A stretch of DNA of 64,000 nt from Winogradskyella arenosi (GTDB taxonomy: Bacteria > Bacteroidota > Bacteroidia > Flavobacteriales > Flavobacteriaceae): positions 1 to 64,000 of the forward strand of contig NZ_QPJO01000006.1 in assembly GCF_003337305.1 (NCBI RefSeq). Reading direction: 5' to 3'. Position numbers and translations under genes: made by a program. The notes beneath the pieces are model-generated. The model was not told the DNA's origin and made no database searches. It saw nothing but the letters and a program-made list of their open reading frames with translations. Below, in pieces: positions 53,244-62,384 of this stretch. How positions within the stretch are numbered: the stretch's first letter is position 1; each line of letters opens with the position of its first letter.

Positions 53244-53924
53244 ATGCGTAGTCTTCTTTCCAATTTAAAAATTGCAGTCCCTGATAAAATATATCTTAAA
53301 GATCCTGAGTCTTCTAAATTAGGAAAACGAATTATTGAGCATAGTATATTACTCATAGACCAAATAGGGTTTGATAGTTTTACTTTTAAAAAACTAGGGG
53401 TAGAAATCGGATCTAACGAAAGTTCTATTTACCGTTATTTTGAAAGTAAGCACAAATTGCTTGTTTACCTAACCTCATGGTATTGGGCATGGATTGAATA
53501 CCAAATGGTGTTTGCTACACTAAACATCAATGATCCCCAAGACAAATTATTAAAAGCGATTGAAGTCGTTACGAGAACTATAGAACAAGATGATAGTTTC
53601 TCACATATTAATGAGGTTTTATTACATAAAATTATCATTAACGAATCCTCAAAATCATACTTAACCAAAGCGGTTGATACCGAAAATAAAGAAGGTTATT
53701 TTAGTGTTTATAAGCGTATGATTACGCGTATAAAAGACATGATTCTAGAAGTCAATACCAACTATATGTTTGCTTCTAGTTTAGCCAGTACTATTGTAGA
53801 AGGGGCGTTGCATCAACATTTTCTAAAAGAACATTTTACGTCTATAACCAACTGTAATGCCGATGTTAGTCCTTCAGAATTTTTTAAAAAAATAACCCTT
53901 AGCACCTTAAAAAACGACGCGTAG
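53244..53924 (+). CDS. TetR/AcrR-family transcriptional regulator
   Basis: A 226-residue regulator. The N-terminal HTH is visible as IIEHSILLIDQIGFDSFTFK, KLGVEIGSNESSIYRYFESK and HKLLVYLTSWYW (about 25-75), matching TetR helices with the SxxxYRYF recognition core. The C-terminal ligand/dimer domain is unassigned. The ATG at 53244 fits; the longer frame from 53211 overlaps the -7 element. The stop is directly followed by the ABC gene (TAGATG), so all four genes are one operon. It probably represses its own operon through the palindrome just upstream. Confidence 0.88.
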   Translation: MRSLLSNLKIAVPDKIYLKDPESSKLGKRIIEHSILLIDQIGFDSFTFKKLGVEIGSNESSIYRYFESKHKLLVYLTSWYWAWIEYQMVFATLNINDPQDKLLKAIEVVTRTIEQDDSFSHINEVLLHKIIINESSKSYLTKAVDTENKEGYFSVYKRMITRIKDMILEVNTNYMFASSLASTIVEGALHQHFLKEHFTSITNCNADVSPSEFFKKITLSTLKNDA

Positions 53925-55583
53925 ATGAAAAATAAAAATGTGATGACGCCTTGGGAACGATTTGTAGGCTTAATAAAACTTGAAAAACGAGATATATTAC
54001 AAGTTATTTATTACGCTGTTTTCTCAGGGATACTAAGTCTAACTTTACCCCTAGGGATACAGGCGATAATTAATTTATTACAAGGTGCACAGGTCAGTAC
54101 CTCGTGGGTGGTTTTAGTCATCTTAGTGACCTTAGGTGTGGCTTTTGTTGGGGTTTTACAACTTATGCAATTGCGGATTATAGAAACCATTCAGCAGCGT
54201 ATTTTTATGCGGGCTTCTTTTGAGTTTACCTATCGTTTTCCTAAAATTAAAATGAGTGAACTGCGGAATCAGTATCCTCCAGAATTGGCCAACCGTTTTT
54301 TCGATATCTTAAACATCCAAAAAGGATTAGCAAAAATTTTAGTTGATATTCCTGCAGCGATTCTTCAAATTGTCTTCGCACTAATCCTGCTGTCTTTTTA
54401 CCATCCGTTTTTTATTGCATTTGGTATTTTGCTACTTGTGCTCATTTATGTGGTCTTTAAGTTTACAGCCCAATCAGGAATGGATACCAGCTTGGTAGAA
54501 TCTAAGTATAAGTATAAGGTGGCGCATTGGATTCAGGAAGTTGCCCGGGCTATTGTCAGCTTTAAACTCTCTGGTCAAACCTCATTAGCGATTAATAAAA
54601 ATGACGCCCTAGTCAACGATTATTTAGAGTCGAGAGAAAAGCATTTTAGGATCTTAGTCATCCAATTTATGCAAATGGTAGGCTTCAAAGTTTTAGTTAC
54701 CGCCGGCTTATTATTAATCGGAGGTTTATTGGTTTTAAATCAGGAGATGAATATCGGTCAGTTTGTGGCTGCTGAAATTATTATTCTTTTGGTGATTACT
54801 TCTGTTGAAAAATTAATATTGCGATTAGAATCTTTCTACGATGTGTTGACTTCCTTAGAAAAAATGGGCCAGGTGGTCGATAAGAAGATGGAAAGTCAAG
54901 AAGGGGATAAGCCTCATTTTAATGGCCGATTTAATATTGAATTAAGCAATGTCTCTTACGGTGTGCCCAATAGAGAATTACACATATTGAAAAACATTTC
55001 TTTAAAAATAGGAACAGACTGTAAATTGTTAATAACTGGTGAAAGTGGTTCCGGAAAATCAAGCTTACTCCGCTTAATTGGTGGCGTTGTAGAGCCAACA
55101 AAAGGACGTGTGTTTATCAATGATTATGATTTAAAAAACATAAATATTAACCATTACAGATCGCACGTAGGTTTATCGCTATCAGATGAAACCCCTTTTG
55201 AGGCCACCATAAGAGAGAATATCACTTTTGGTAATGAAAATATTTCTGAAGAACAGCTTTTATGGGCTATTAACAAAGTAGAACTTAATGCCTTTGTAAA
55301 AGAAAGTCCAAAAGGATTAAATACCATTTTAAATCCAGAAGGAAAACAAACGTCGTATACCATTACAAAGAAAATAGCCTTGGCTAGAGCGATTGTGAAT
55401 AAACCTAAAATTTTAATTTTAGAAGATCCATTAGAGTATTTTGAAGATGATGAATCAGAACGTATCGTAAAATTCTTAACGGATCCTACAAACCCTTGGG
55501 CTTTAGTTGTGGTGAGTAAATCGGATCAATGGAAAACCCACTGTACCCAAATCGTTACGCTTAAAAAAGGACAAATAATTTAA
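53925..55583 (+). CDS. ABC exporter-like membrane protein with a degenerate nucleotide-binding domain
   Basis: A 552-residue protein. Residues about 1-325 are a type I exporter membrane domain of six helices. Residues about 335-552 are an ATPase-like domain with Walker A LITGESGSGKSSLLRL (about 366-381) intact. Aligned to active ABC exporters, the rest is changed: Q-loop Gln absent (HVGLSLSDETPF), signature LSGGQ reads TSYTI, Walker B-Glu DE reads ED (ILILEDPLEY), H-loop His is Lys (VVVSKSD). So ATP binding may persist but hydrolysis is doubtful unless a heterodimer partner exists. It lies in a TetR-led operon with HlyD and TolC genes. Confidence 0.85.
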   Translation: MKNKNVMTPWERFVGLIKLEKRDILQVIYYAVFSGILSLTLPLGIQAIINLLQGAQVSTSWVVLVILVTLGVAFVGVLQLMQLRIIETIQQRIFMRASFEFTYRFPKIKMSELRNQYPPELANRFFDILNIQKGLAKILVDIPAAILQIVFALILLSFYHPFFIAFGILLLVLIYVVFKFTAQSGMDTSLVESKYKYKVAHWIQEVARAIVSFKLSGQTSLAINKNDALVNDYLESREKHFRILVIQFMQMVGFKVLVTAGLLLIGGLLVLNQEMNIGQFVAAEIIILLVITSVEKLILRLESFYDVLTSLEKMGQVVDKKMESQEGDKPHFNGRFNIELSNVSYGVPNRELHILKNISLKIGTDCKLLITGESGSGKSSLLRLIGGVVEPTKGRVFINDYDLKNININHYRSHVGLSLSDETPFEATIRENITFGNENISEEQLLWAINKVELNAFVKESPKGLNTILNPEGKQTSYTITKKIALARAIVNKPKILILEDPLEYFEDDESERIVKFLTDPTNPWALVVVSKSDQWKTHCTQIVTLKKGQII

Positions 55584-55594
55584 AAGAATTTACA

Positions 55595-56947
55595 ATGTTA
55601 AACATTTCAAATAACCAGCTTAACAAGTCTGTAGATTTAAAAAAATTTAAGTCAGGTCAGCGCATCTTCAATGGACGCTATTATAAATATTTTAATCGTT
55701 TTTTATTGGGGTCCGCTATAATTATTGTCTTTATTCTGTTCTTACCGTGGACGCAGAATATATCAGGAAATGGTAATGTTACGACTCTAAGTTTAGATCA
55801 AAGACCGCAAACTATTCAATCACCGATTCCGGGTAGAATTGAAAAGTGGTTTGTTGCTGAGGGCGATTTTGTAGCGCAAGGCGATACCATTATGGAAATT
55901 TCGGAAATAAAAAGTGAATATTTTGATCCCGACTTAGTAAAGCGGACGGGTGAACAACGTTCGTCTAAAGCGCAATCGGTAGGCTCTTATCAAGAAAAGG
56001 TTAAAGCCTTAGAGCGACAAATTGTAGCCTTGTCTAAAGAGCGTGGCTTAAAATTAGAACAAGCTAAGAATAAGTTGTTGCAAGCCAAATTAAAGGTGAA
56101 AAGTGATAGTATAGATTTTGAAGCGGCGAAAACGAATATAGTTATAGCACAATCAAAATACGACCGAACTGCAACGCTACAAGCGGAAGGTTTTAAAGCT
56201 ACGAAAGATGTAGAAGACGCTCGGCTTAAGCTTCAAGAAACAGAAGCAAAATTAATTTCACAGGAAAACAAATTGCTTGCAAGTAGAAATGAAGTGATCA
56301 ATGCTCAGGTTGAGGTATCTAGAGTCAATGCCATGTATGCCGATAAAATTTCGAAAGCACAAAGTGATAAATACACCGCACAGTCAAGTCAATTTGATAC
56401 CGAAGCACAGGTGTCTAAATTAGAAAATGCTTATTCCAATTACGAAATGCGTAACGCACTTCGTTTTGTGCGCGCCCCTTATGATGGTTATATTAATAAG
56501 GCTATTAGAGGGGGCGTAGGGCAGACCTTTAAAGAGGGTGAAGACTTGGTTGGTGTGATGCCTGCACATGTCGATTTAGCTGTAGAAACCTATGTGGCAC
56601 CTATAGATTTACCCTTAATAAATTTGGGGGAGAAAGTACGTGTTCAGTTTGATGGTTGGCCAGCGATGATTTTTAGCGGATGGCCAGACATCTCTTACGG
56701 AACTTATGGTGCCAAAGTTGTAGCAATAGAGAATTTTATTAGCCCTAATGGTAAGTTTAGAGTTTTACTAGCTCCAGATGAAGAGGAGCAAGCTTGGCCC
56801 GAGGCTATTAGAGCGGGATCTGGCGCTTATACCATGGCCTTGCTAGAAGATGTTCCTATTTGGTACGAGTTATGGCGACAACTAAATGGTTTTCCGCCTA
56901 ATTATTATCAACCTCAGAATAAGGACAACGCTAAAACCAAATCATAA
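55595..56947 (+). CDS. HlyD-family periplasmic adaptor
   Basis: A 450-residue membrane fusion protein. One membrane helix (about 38-56) is followed by a lipoyl half-motif TIQSPIPGRIEKWFVAEGDF (about 75-95). A long alpha-helical hairpin (about 125-290) follows, then the second half-motif FVRAPYDGYINKAIRGG and a beta-barrel domain. It joins the inner-membrane ABC protein to the outer-membrane TolC. It begins 12 bp after the ABC stop and its stop overlaps the tolC start (TAATG). No cargo gene is adjacent. Confidence 0.92.
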   Translation: MLNISNNQLNKSVDLKKFKSGQRIFNGRYYKYFNRFLLGSAIIIVFILFLPWTQNISGNGNVTTLSLDQRPQTIQSPIPGRIEKWFVAEGDFVAQGDTIMEISEIKSEYFDPDLVKRTGEQRSSKAQSVGSYQEKVKALERQIVALSKERGLKLEQAKNKLLQAKLKVKSDSIDFEAAKTNIVIAQSKYDRTATLQAEGFKATKDVEDARLKLQETEAKLISQENKLLASRNEVINAQVEVSRVNAMYADKISKAQSDKYTAQSSQFDTEAQVSKLENAYSNYEMRNALRFVRAPYDGYINKAIRGGVGQTFKEGEDLVGVMPAHVDLAVETYVAPIDLPLINLGEKVRVQFDGWPAMIFSGWPDISYGTYGAKVVAIENFISPNGKFRVLLAPDEEEQAWPEAIRAGSGAYTMALLEDVPIWYELWRQLNGFPPNYYQPQNKDNAKTKS

Positions 56948-58350
56948 TGAGATATATACTAACCATACTAGTAGTAATGTCTTTCTACTCTGGTTTAGCA
57001 CAGTCTAACGAGCGCTCTAACGTGCTGCGGTTTGATGAGTATTTAGGATTCGTCAAAAAGTTTCACCCTATAGTAAAGCAAGCAGAGTTGGTTATTGATG
57101 AAAGTCAGGCGAAATTATTAAAATCTCGTGGGGCCTTTGATCCTAAACTAGAAGTCGATTACAGTAAAAAGAAATTTAAAAACACAGAATATTACGATAA
57201 ACTTAATGGCGCTTTTAAAATCCCAACCTGGTTCGGGGTTGAGGTTAAAGCGGCTTTTGATGACAATTCGGGGTATTATTTAAATCCGGAATCTACCGTA
57301 CCTGACGATGGTTTGTTTAGCGCCGGTGTTGCTGTGCCTTTAGGGCAGGGCCTGTGGATTAACAATCGTATGGCAGCTCTAAAACAAGCTAAATTATATA
57401 AAGAGCAGGCTAAATTAGATAGAGATCTCTATGTGAATAACATTTTGTACGAGGCCTCTTTGGTGTATTTTAATTGGTTGCAGGCCTATAAAGAACTCAA
57501 ACTATTTGAATCAATTTTGGTTAATGCTGAATTGCGTTATACCGGAATTTCAAAAGGGGTTTCCGTGGGTGAAAATGCAGAAATTGAAGCCACAGAAGCA
57601 CGGATTGCAGTTAATAATAGGAAATTAAGTTTGGAGCAATCTAAAGTGAAACTCATGAAAGCCGCATTAGAACTCTCCAATTATTTATGGTTAGAAAATA
57701 ATATTCCAGTAGAGTTACAACCCGATATGATTCCTGATGTAAATTCTGAAGCCATAGTCGATGCGACGTTTAATCTCAATCAGTTGCAAACACAAGATGT
57801 AATCTTAGAAGCCCACCCTAAGATGAGGTCTTTAGGCTATAAACTTGAAGGTTTAGAGGTATCGCGACGCTTAAAGGCGAATAAACTTTTACCAAAAATT
57901 AAGGCAGAGTATAATTTTTTAAACGAAAGTTATGATGATGTACAGGCGTTTAATACGGATAACTATAAAGGAGGTTTAACCGTCAGTTTTCCGTTATTTT
58001 TAAGAAAAGAACGTGGAGATTTAAAGCTTGCCAAATTAAAGCAACAAGATGCCGAATTTGAAATAGACGCAACTCGTGTGCAACTTCAGAATAAAATTAC
58101 AGCTCTAAAACAAGAATTAGAATCTTATACCATTCAGAATGAAATTACAGTAGAAATGGTTTCTGATTATGAGCAGATGCTTCAAGCTGAAGAACGAAAG
58201 TTTCAGTTGGGAGAAAGTTCGTTATTTCTAATTAACTCTAGAGAATCTAAATTGATTGAAGGCCAGTTAAAAGCCATTTCACTTCAGAATAAATTTTTTA
58301 GTGTAAAAGCGAAGTTGTTTAATAGTCTAGCAGTAAATCCTGAATTGTAA
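56947..58350 (+). CDS. TolC-family outer membrane efflux protein
   Basis: A 467-residue outer-membrane factor. The signal peptide is YILTILVVMSFYSGLAQ (cleavage near 19). Paired helical repeats span the protein, with long heptad-like stretches at about 120-230 and 330-460. VAVPLGQGLWINNRMAALKQAK and SFPLFLRKERGDLKLAKLKQ are the matching segments of the two internal repeats, which is diagnostic for the family. The start overlaps the hlyD stop, so translation is coupled. It completes the export channel. Confidence 0.9.
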   Translation: MRYILTILVVMSFYSGLAQSNERSNVLRFDEYLGFVKKFHPIVKQAELVIDESQAKLLKSRGAFDPKLEVDYSKKKFKNTEYYDKLNGAFKIPTWFGVEVKAAFDDNSGYYLNPESTVPDDGLFSAGVAVPLGQGLWINNRMAALKQAKLYKEQAKLDRDLYVNNILYEASLVYFNWLQAYKELKLFESILVNAELRYTGISKGVSVGENAEIEATEARIAVNNRKLSLEQSKVKLMKAALELSNYLWLENNIPVELQPDMIPDVNSEAIVDATFNLNQLQTQDVILEAHPKMRSLGYKLEGLEVSRRLKANKLLPKIKAEYNFLNESYDDVQAFNTDNYKGGLTVSFPLFLRKERGDLKLAKLKQQDAEFEIDATRVQLQNKITALKQELESYTIQNEITVEMVSDYEQMLQAEERKFQLGESSLFLINSRESKLIEGQLKAISLQNKFFSVKAKLFNSLAVNPEL

Positions 58351-58531
58351 GCTTTGTTAGGATGTATTTTGCAATGAGACCGTTTACAACCTATAAAGAG
58401 CTCTGTTTTAGTTCGAAATAAATCAAGCCTAATTTATTAAAAATAGTCTAAGTCTTCGCTGCTTAAAACCTACAAATGTTCCTGGTTTGAGGCTTCAGAT
58501 TTCAAAAAACTTATAGTATTTTTACGCAAGA

Positions 58532-58539
58532 TATTTTTG
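58532..58539 (+). promoter_or_regulatory. Candidate -7 element immediately before mpl
   Basis: TATTTTTG matches TAnnTTTG and ends 6 bases before the ATG at 58546, implying a leaderless or near-leaderless transcript if used. Confidence 0.35.
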
Positions 58540-58545
58540 GATACT

Positions 58546-59904
58546 ATGAACGTACATTTTATAGCTATTGGTGGTGCTGCAATGCACAATTTAGCCATAG
58601 CACTTCACAATAAAGGTTATAAAGTAACAGGAAGCGACGATACTATTTTTGAGCCTTCTAAATCACGATTAGATGCGAAGGGATTGTTGCCTGAAGCCTT
58701 TGGTTGGTATCCTGAAAAAATCACTTCAGATTTAGACGCTATAGTCTTAGGGATGCACGCAAAAGTGGATAATCCGGAGCTGTTAAAAGCCCAAGAACTC
58801 GGCGTGAAAATTTACAGTTATCCTGAGTTTTTATATGAACAAGCCAAAAATAAAACACGTGTAGTTATTGGGGGTAGTCATGGTAAAACCACAATCACTT
58901 CTATGATTTTACATGTGATGCATTACCATGATCGTGATGTTGACTTTATGGTTGGAGCTCAATTAGAGGGCTTTGATGTTATGGTGAAGCTTACGGATGA
59001 TAATGATTTTATGGTCTTAGAAGGCGATGAATATTTAAGTTCGCCGATTGATAGACGTCCTAAATTTCATTTATATAAACCGAATATTGCTCTGTTAAGT
59101 GGTATTGCATGGGATCATATCAACGTGTTTCCTACCTACGAGAATTATGTAGATCAGTTTAAAATATTTGTAGATTCTATCGTTACAGGAGGAAGTATAA
59201 ATTATAACGAGGAAGATGCTGAAGTTTGCCGCGTGGTTGAAGCTTCAGAGAATCAAATTCGAAAAATTGGATATGCTACGCCAGAATATCATGTAGAAGA
59301 TGGTGAAACATTTATAGAAACCTCTGAAGGTCCAATGCCTATTGAAATCTTTGGTGCACATAACTTAAATAATTTAGCTGGTGCCAAATGGATTTGTCAG
59401 CATATGGGTGTAGATGAAGATGATTTCTATGAAGCTATTGCTACATTTAAAGGCGCAAGTAAGCGTTTAGAGAAAATAGCAGAATCGCGCTCTAGTGTTG
59501 CTTATAAAGACTTTGCTCATTCTCCAAGTAAGGTAGAAGCAACAACAAAAGCGTTGAAGGAGCAGTATAGCGATAGAACTTTAGTAGCTTGTTTAGAATT
59601 ACATACCTATAGCAGTCTTAATACAGAGTTTTTAAAAGAATATAAGGGCGCCCTAGATGCTGCAGATGTTGCAGTTGTTTTTTACTCTCCAAATGCTGTT
59701 GAAATTAAGAAATTAGAGGCGATCTCTGAAGCACAGATTGCTGAGGCATTTCAACGCGACGATTTAAAGATCTTTACAGATCCTACAGAATTTAAAACCT
59801 TCTTATTTCAGCAAGATTTTAACCAGAAATCGTTACTACTAATGAGTTCAGGAAATTACGGAGGCTTAGACTTTGAGGCCTTAAAAGCTCAATTTGAGAA
59901 GTAA
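58546..59904 (+). CDS. mpl: UDP-N-acetylmuramate:L-Ala-gamma-D-Glu-meso-DAP ligase
   Basis: A 452-residue Mur-ligase-family enzyme that attaches the recycled tripeptide to UDP-MurNAc. Marks are VHFIAIGGAAMHNLAIALH (about 3-21), the P-loop VVIGGSHGKTTITSMI (about 106-121), FMVLEGDEYLSSPIDRRPKF and IALLSGIAWDHINVFPTYENY (about 183-203). DEYLSSPIDRRPKF is the form separating Mpl from MurC. The ATG at 58546 is preferred to an in-frame TTG at 58537. Together with AnmK elsewhere in this window it points to active murein recycling. It also tells us that the organism uses meso-DAP murein. Confidence 0.94.
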   Translation: MNVHFIAIGGAAMHNLAIALHNKGYKVTGSDDTIFEPSKSRLDAKGLLPEAFGWYPEKITSDLDAIVLGMHAKVDNPELLKAQELGVKIYSYPEFLYEQAKNKTRVVIGGSHGKTTITSMILHVMHYHDRDVDFMVGAQLEGFDVMVKLTDDNDFMVLEGDEYLSSPIDRRPKFHLYKPNIALLSGIAWDHINVFPTYENYVDQFKIFVDSIVTGGSINYNEEDAEVCRVVEASENQIRKIGYATPEYHVEDGETFIETSEGPMPIEIFGAHNLNNLAGAKWICQHMGVDEDDFYEAIATFKGASKRLEKIAESRSSVAYKDFAHSPSKVEATTKALKEQYSDRTLVACLELHTYSSLNTEFLKEYKGALDAADVAVVFYSPNAVEIKKLEAISEAQIAEAFQRDDLKIFTDPTEFKTFLFQQDFNQKSLLLMSSGNYGGLDFEALKAQFEK

Positions 59905-59949
59905 TAAAATACTTAAGCTTTAGAAATGTTGAAAATGAATAGGTAGGTC

Positions 59950-60249
59950 TTATTCATTTTCAATTTTTTCAATCATCTCTCTAAATAAATTCAACAAAAA
60001 CGTAAGTTTACTGGTATCACCAGCGGCTCTAAATCTTTGATTAGAAATCTTTACGCCGTACCAATCTTGTCGACCGTTTTCGTTAAGAACCCACTTAATT
60101 TCAAGATTAGCAATAGAGGTTTTAGAAATATCAATTTCTACATCCCAACCTGGGTTGTCTAAAGTTGTAATCTGTATGGCATCGCCCTTTTCCCATTCGC
60201 CATCAGCATTCGCTTTGAACCAATTTTGTATCCAGTCTAAAATTTCCAT
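59950..60249 (-). CDS. Imm53-like (immunity protein 53 family) small protein
   Basis: A 99-residue acidic protein. The N-terminal LDWIQNWFKANADGEWEKGD followed by IQITTLDNPGWDVEIDISKT matches the conserved core of Imm53-type immunity proteins (W..NW....DG.WE...I.I.TLDNPGW.V.I.L..T). Such proteins neutralise a polymorphic toxin in some genomes. No toxin gene lies beside it; mpl and the PLP-enzyme gene flank it, so it is an orphan here and may have another role, since lone copies are common in Bacteroidetes. Its identity rests on that one motif, clearly visible. Confidence 0.75.
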   Translation of the reverse strand: MEILDWIQNWFKANADGEWEKGDAIQITTLDNPGWDVEIDISKTSIANLEIKWVLNENGRQDWYGVKISNQRFRAAGDTSKLTFLLNLFREMIEKIENE

Positions 60250-60375
60250 GTGTTATTAAAGTTGATGGTTATCTAAAACGATACCGAGAACGCTGTGAAA
60301 TAAGCTGTTCTCGATACGTTTTGTTATTTATTATACCGCTTGTAATATTGCCTTAAGAGCGGATTTTAAAGGTCG

Positions 60376-62223
60376 TTAAGCAATGCTGTTTACAAAGTCT
60401 AAAAATACGTTCTTGTGTAACTCCATATCCATATCTGGTGATAAGGCCACACGAGCAATATAATCTTTATCACCTTCTTTCGTGGTGCCTTGCGTCGATG
60501 TTGCAGGAACCGTCCAATAACAGCCTTTTAACTGCCCGTAACTCACACAGTATTTACTCTCGTTAGGAATTTCGGAAATCATTAAATGGATTAATTTAAG
60601 ATTTAAGTCGCGTTTATAGGCTTCTTTTTCTTCAGCAGTATTCCCTTTTGTTGGCAGGTCTAATGAAAATACAGAAGGCGTAAACCCTTGAGCGGCTAAT
60701 TCTTCTGAGACAAAATTGATTTTAGCTTCAGGAAGCGTTTCGTGAATAAAGTTTACAAATTCGCGTGTATTTTTATAAGCCGCAGCAATTCTTTGGTTCA
60801 TAGAAGGTAATTGCTTTGCTAAGATCTCATATTGTAAATCCGTAGCTTCGTTATCTGCTAAACTTAAGTGTTGCTCAATGGTTTTAATAAGTCCTTCAGC
60901 TTTGGTGTTTGCTACACAATAGCCAGCAGTACATTTTCCGCCACTTGGAAATTTAGATCCACTTGCATAAGAAATAGTTCTTACGGTAGACAGGATGTCA
61001 CCTTCCCCTAGAAAATGAACATTAGGGCAAAACGTTTGATCTAAGATAAAAACAGGGTCAATAGCGGTATGTCCGTCCGCTGTTTTGCGTTCTTGGCTTA
61101 AAGCGGCTTTTAAAGCCTCTAAATCCGGAACTTCAACTCGTGGGTTTGTAGGGATTTCAGCAATAATATAAGGAACGGCATCATCTAAAGCTACCTTTGT
61201 TAATACGGTGTTGATACTTTGAACCATATCGTTATCGCCATCTACCGGTAAATCAACCACTTCTATCAAATCTGAACATGCTGCCACACGTCTAGCCTGA
61301 TCGTTAGTTCCGCCATAGCAATTTGGAGGCACAATAAATTTAATAGACTTGCCTTTATGCTGTTCTAAAGCATGGTCTACTAAGCCCATCATAATCGCAT
61401 ACTGCATAGAAAGTCCACTTGAAGCAACTAAAGGTAAGGCTGAGGTTGACGTAATTTCTTTAAGAGAGTTCAACACGCTGGTTTTATTTTGGTCGCGTTG
61501 ACGCTCCACGGGTACTATAGGAGTTTGATGCGCTAAGGCCTGTAAGGCTAATAAAGAATGAGACGGGGTCATTGCCACAGTTTCTCTTCTTCTTACATGT
61601 TGAATTTCGGAAATATAAGAATCGTTCTCTGTGCCATTCACAATTAAAAGACTTCCTAACGACTGGTGTAAACTGATGATGAAATCGACCTTAGGGTTTA
61701 AATCGTAGTGCCCTATAAGAGCGTCATCCGTAATAAGAATGGTACTCCCATCAAATTCAGAAATAGCTTCCGTTTTTTCAATCTTTTTGAGTTCAAAATT
61801 ATAACCATAAACGCGCTTTATCAGTTCGGCATCAAAAGCTTCTGGTAAGGCATCAGTATAAAGAATTTGCGTGTTTTTATCAGCAAATAAATTGGTTCTT
61901 AGAATAGCTAGAATAGGCATGGTTTGAGATCCAAAGCTAATAACGTTTTCTGAGTGTAAACCATTTAAATTTGCAATAGCCCATTCTAAAATACTACATA
62001 GAGGGTGTCCTAATCTAATATAGTCGTAGGCGGTAGGTAATGTACTTAAGGCCGCTGTCCCTGAATCCTTAGATTTAAACAATGCTTCAAAGGCGTCTAA
62101 AAATTCAATCTTAGCCAATTTTTCATTGTAAATGTCTAAGCGATGCGTTGTTAGATTTAGCCAATCTGAAGGCATGTGTTCTAAAACATCTTTTATATAA
62201 TGGTGTATGTTGTGATCTTGCAT
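60376..62223 (-). CDS. Cys/Met metabolism PLP-dependent enzyme, long form
   Basis: A 615-residue protein. Residues about 240-615 follow the cystathionine gamma-synthase/beta-lyase fold: ASSGLSMQYAIMMGLVDHAL, VPPNCYGGTNDQARR (about 303), AEIPTNPRVEVPDL and the PLP lysine in YASGSKFPSGGKCTAGYC (about 423). That family is normally near 380-400 residues. The extra N-terminal ~240 residues contain YDYIRLGHPLCSILEWAIAN and SFGSQTMPILAILR, which look like the family's own opening motifs. So either a large insertion splits the fold or part of it is duplicated. The ATG at 62223 is preferred to GTG 62232. The reaction (C-S lyase or synthase) is not decidable. Confidence 0.8.
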   Translation of the reverse strand: MQDHNIHHYIKDVLEHMPSDWLNLTTHRLDIYNEKLAKIEFLDAFEALFKSKDSGTAALSTLPTAYDYIRLGHPLCSILEWAIANLNGLHSENVISFGSQTMPILAILRTNLFADKNTQILYTDALPEAFDAELIKRVYGYNFELKKIEKTEAISEFDGSTILITDDALIGHYDLNPKVDFIISLHQSLGSLLIVNGTENDSYISEIQHVRRRETVAMTPSHSLLALQALAHQTPIVPVERQRDQNKTSVLNSLKEITSTSALPLVASSGLSMQYAIMMGLVDHALEQHKGKSIKFIVPPNCYGGTNDQARRVAACSDLIEVVDLPVDGDNDMVQSINTVLTKVALDDAVPYIIAEIPTNPRVEVPDLEALKAALSQERKTADGHTAIDPVFILDQTFCPNVHFLGEGDILSTVRTISYASGSKFPSGGKCTAGYCVANTKAEGLIKTIEQHLSLADNEATDLQYEILAKQLPSMNQRIAAAYKNTREFVNFIHETLPEAKINFVSEELAAQGFTPSVFSLDLPTKGNTAEEKEAYKRDLNLKLIHLMISEIPNESKYCVSYGQLKGCYWTVPATSTQGTTKEGDKDYIARVALSPDMDMELHKNVFLDFVNSIA

Positions 62224-62384
62224 AATTTGCACTTTTTAATAGGGTGTAAAGATACGTTAGTTAAGAATGCCTTTAAAGCCTTACAGAATCTTTGTTATAG
62301 TTTTCCTAAGTTTATCTTGGGATTGTTAAAGAATACCGGCTTGCGCTTAGTTCTGTATTTTAGATGAAGCCTGGCGCAGAGCGT

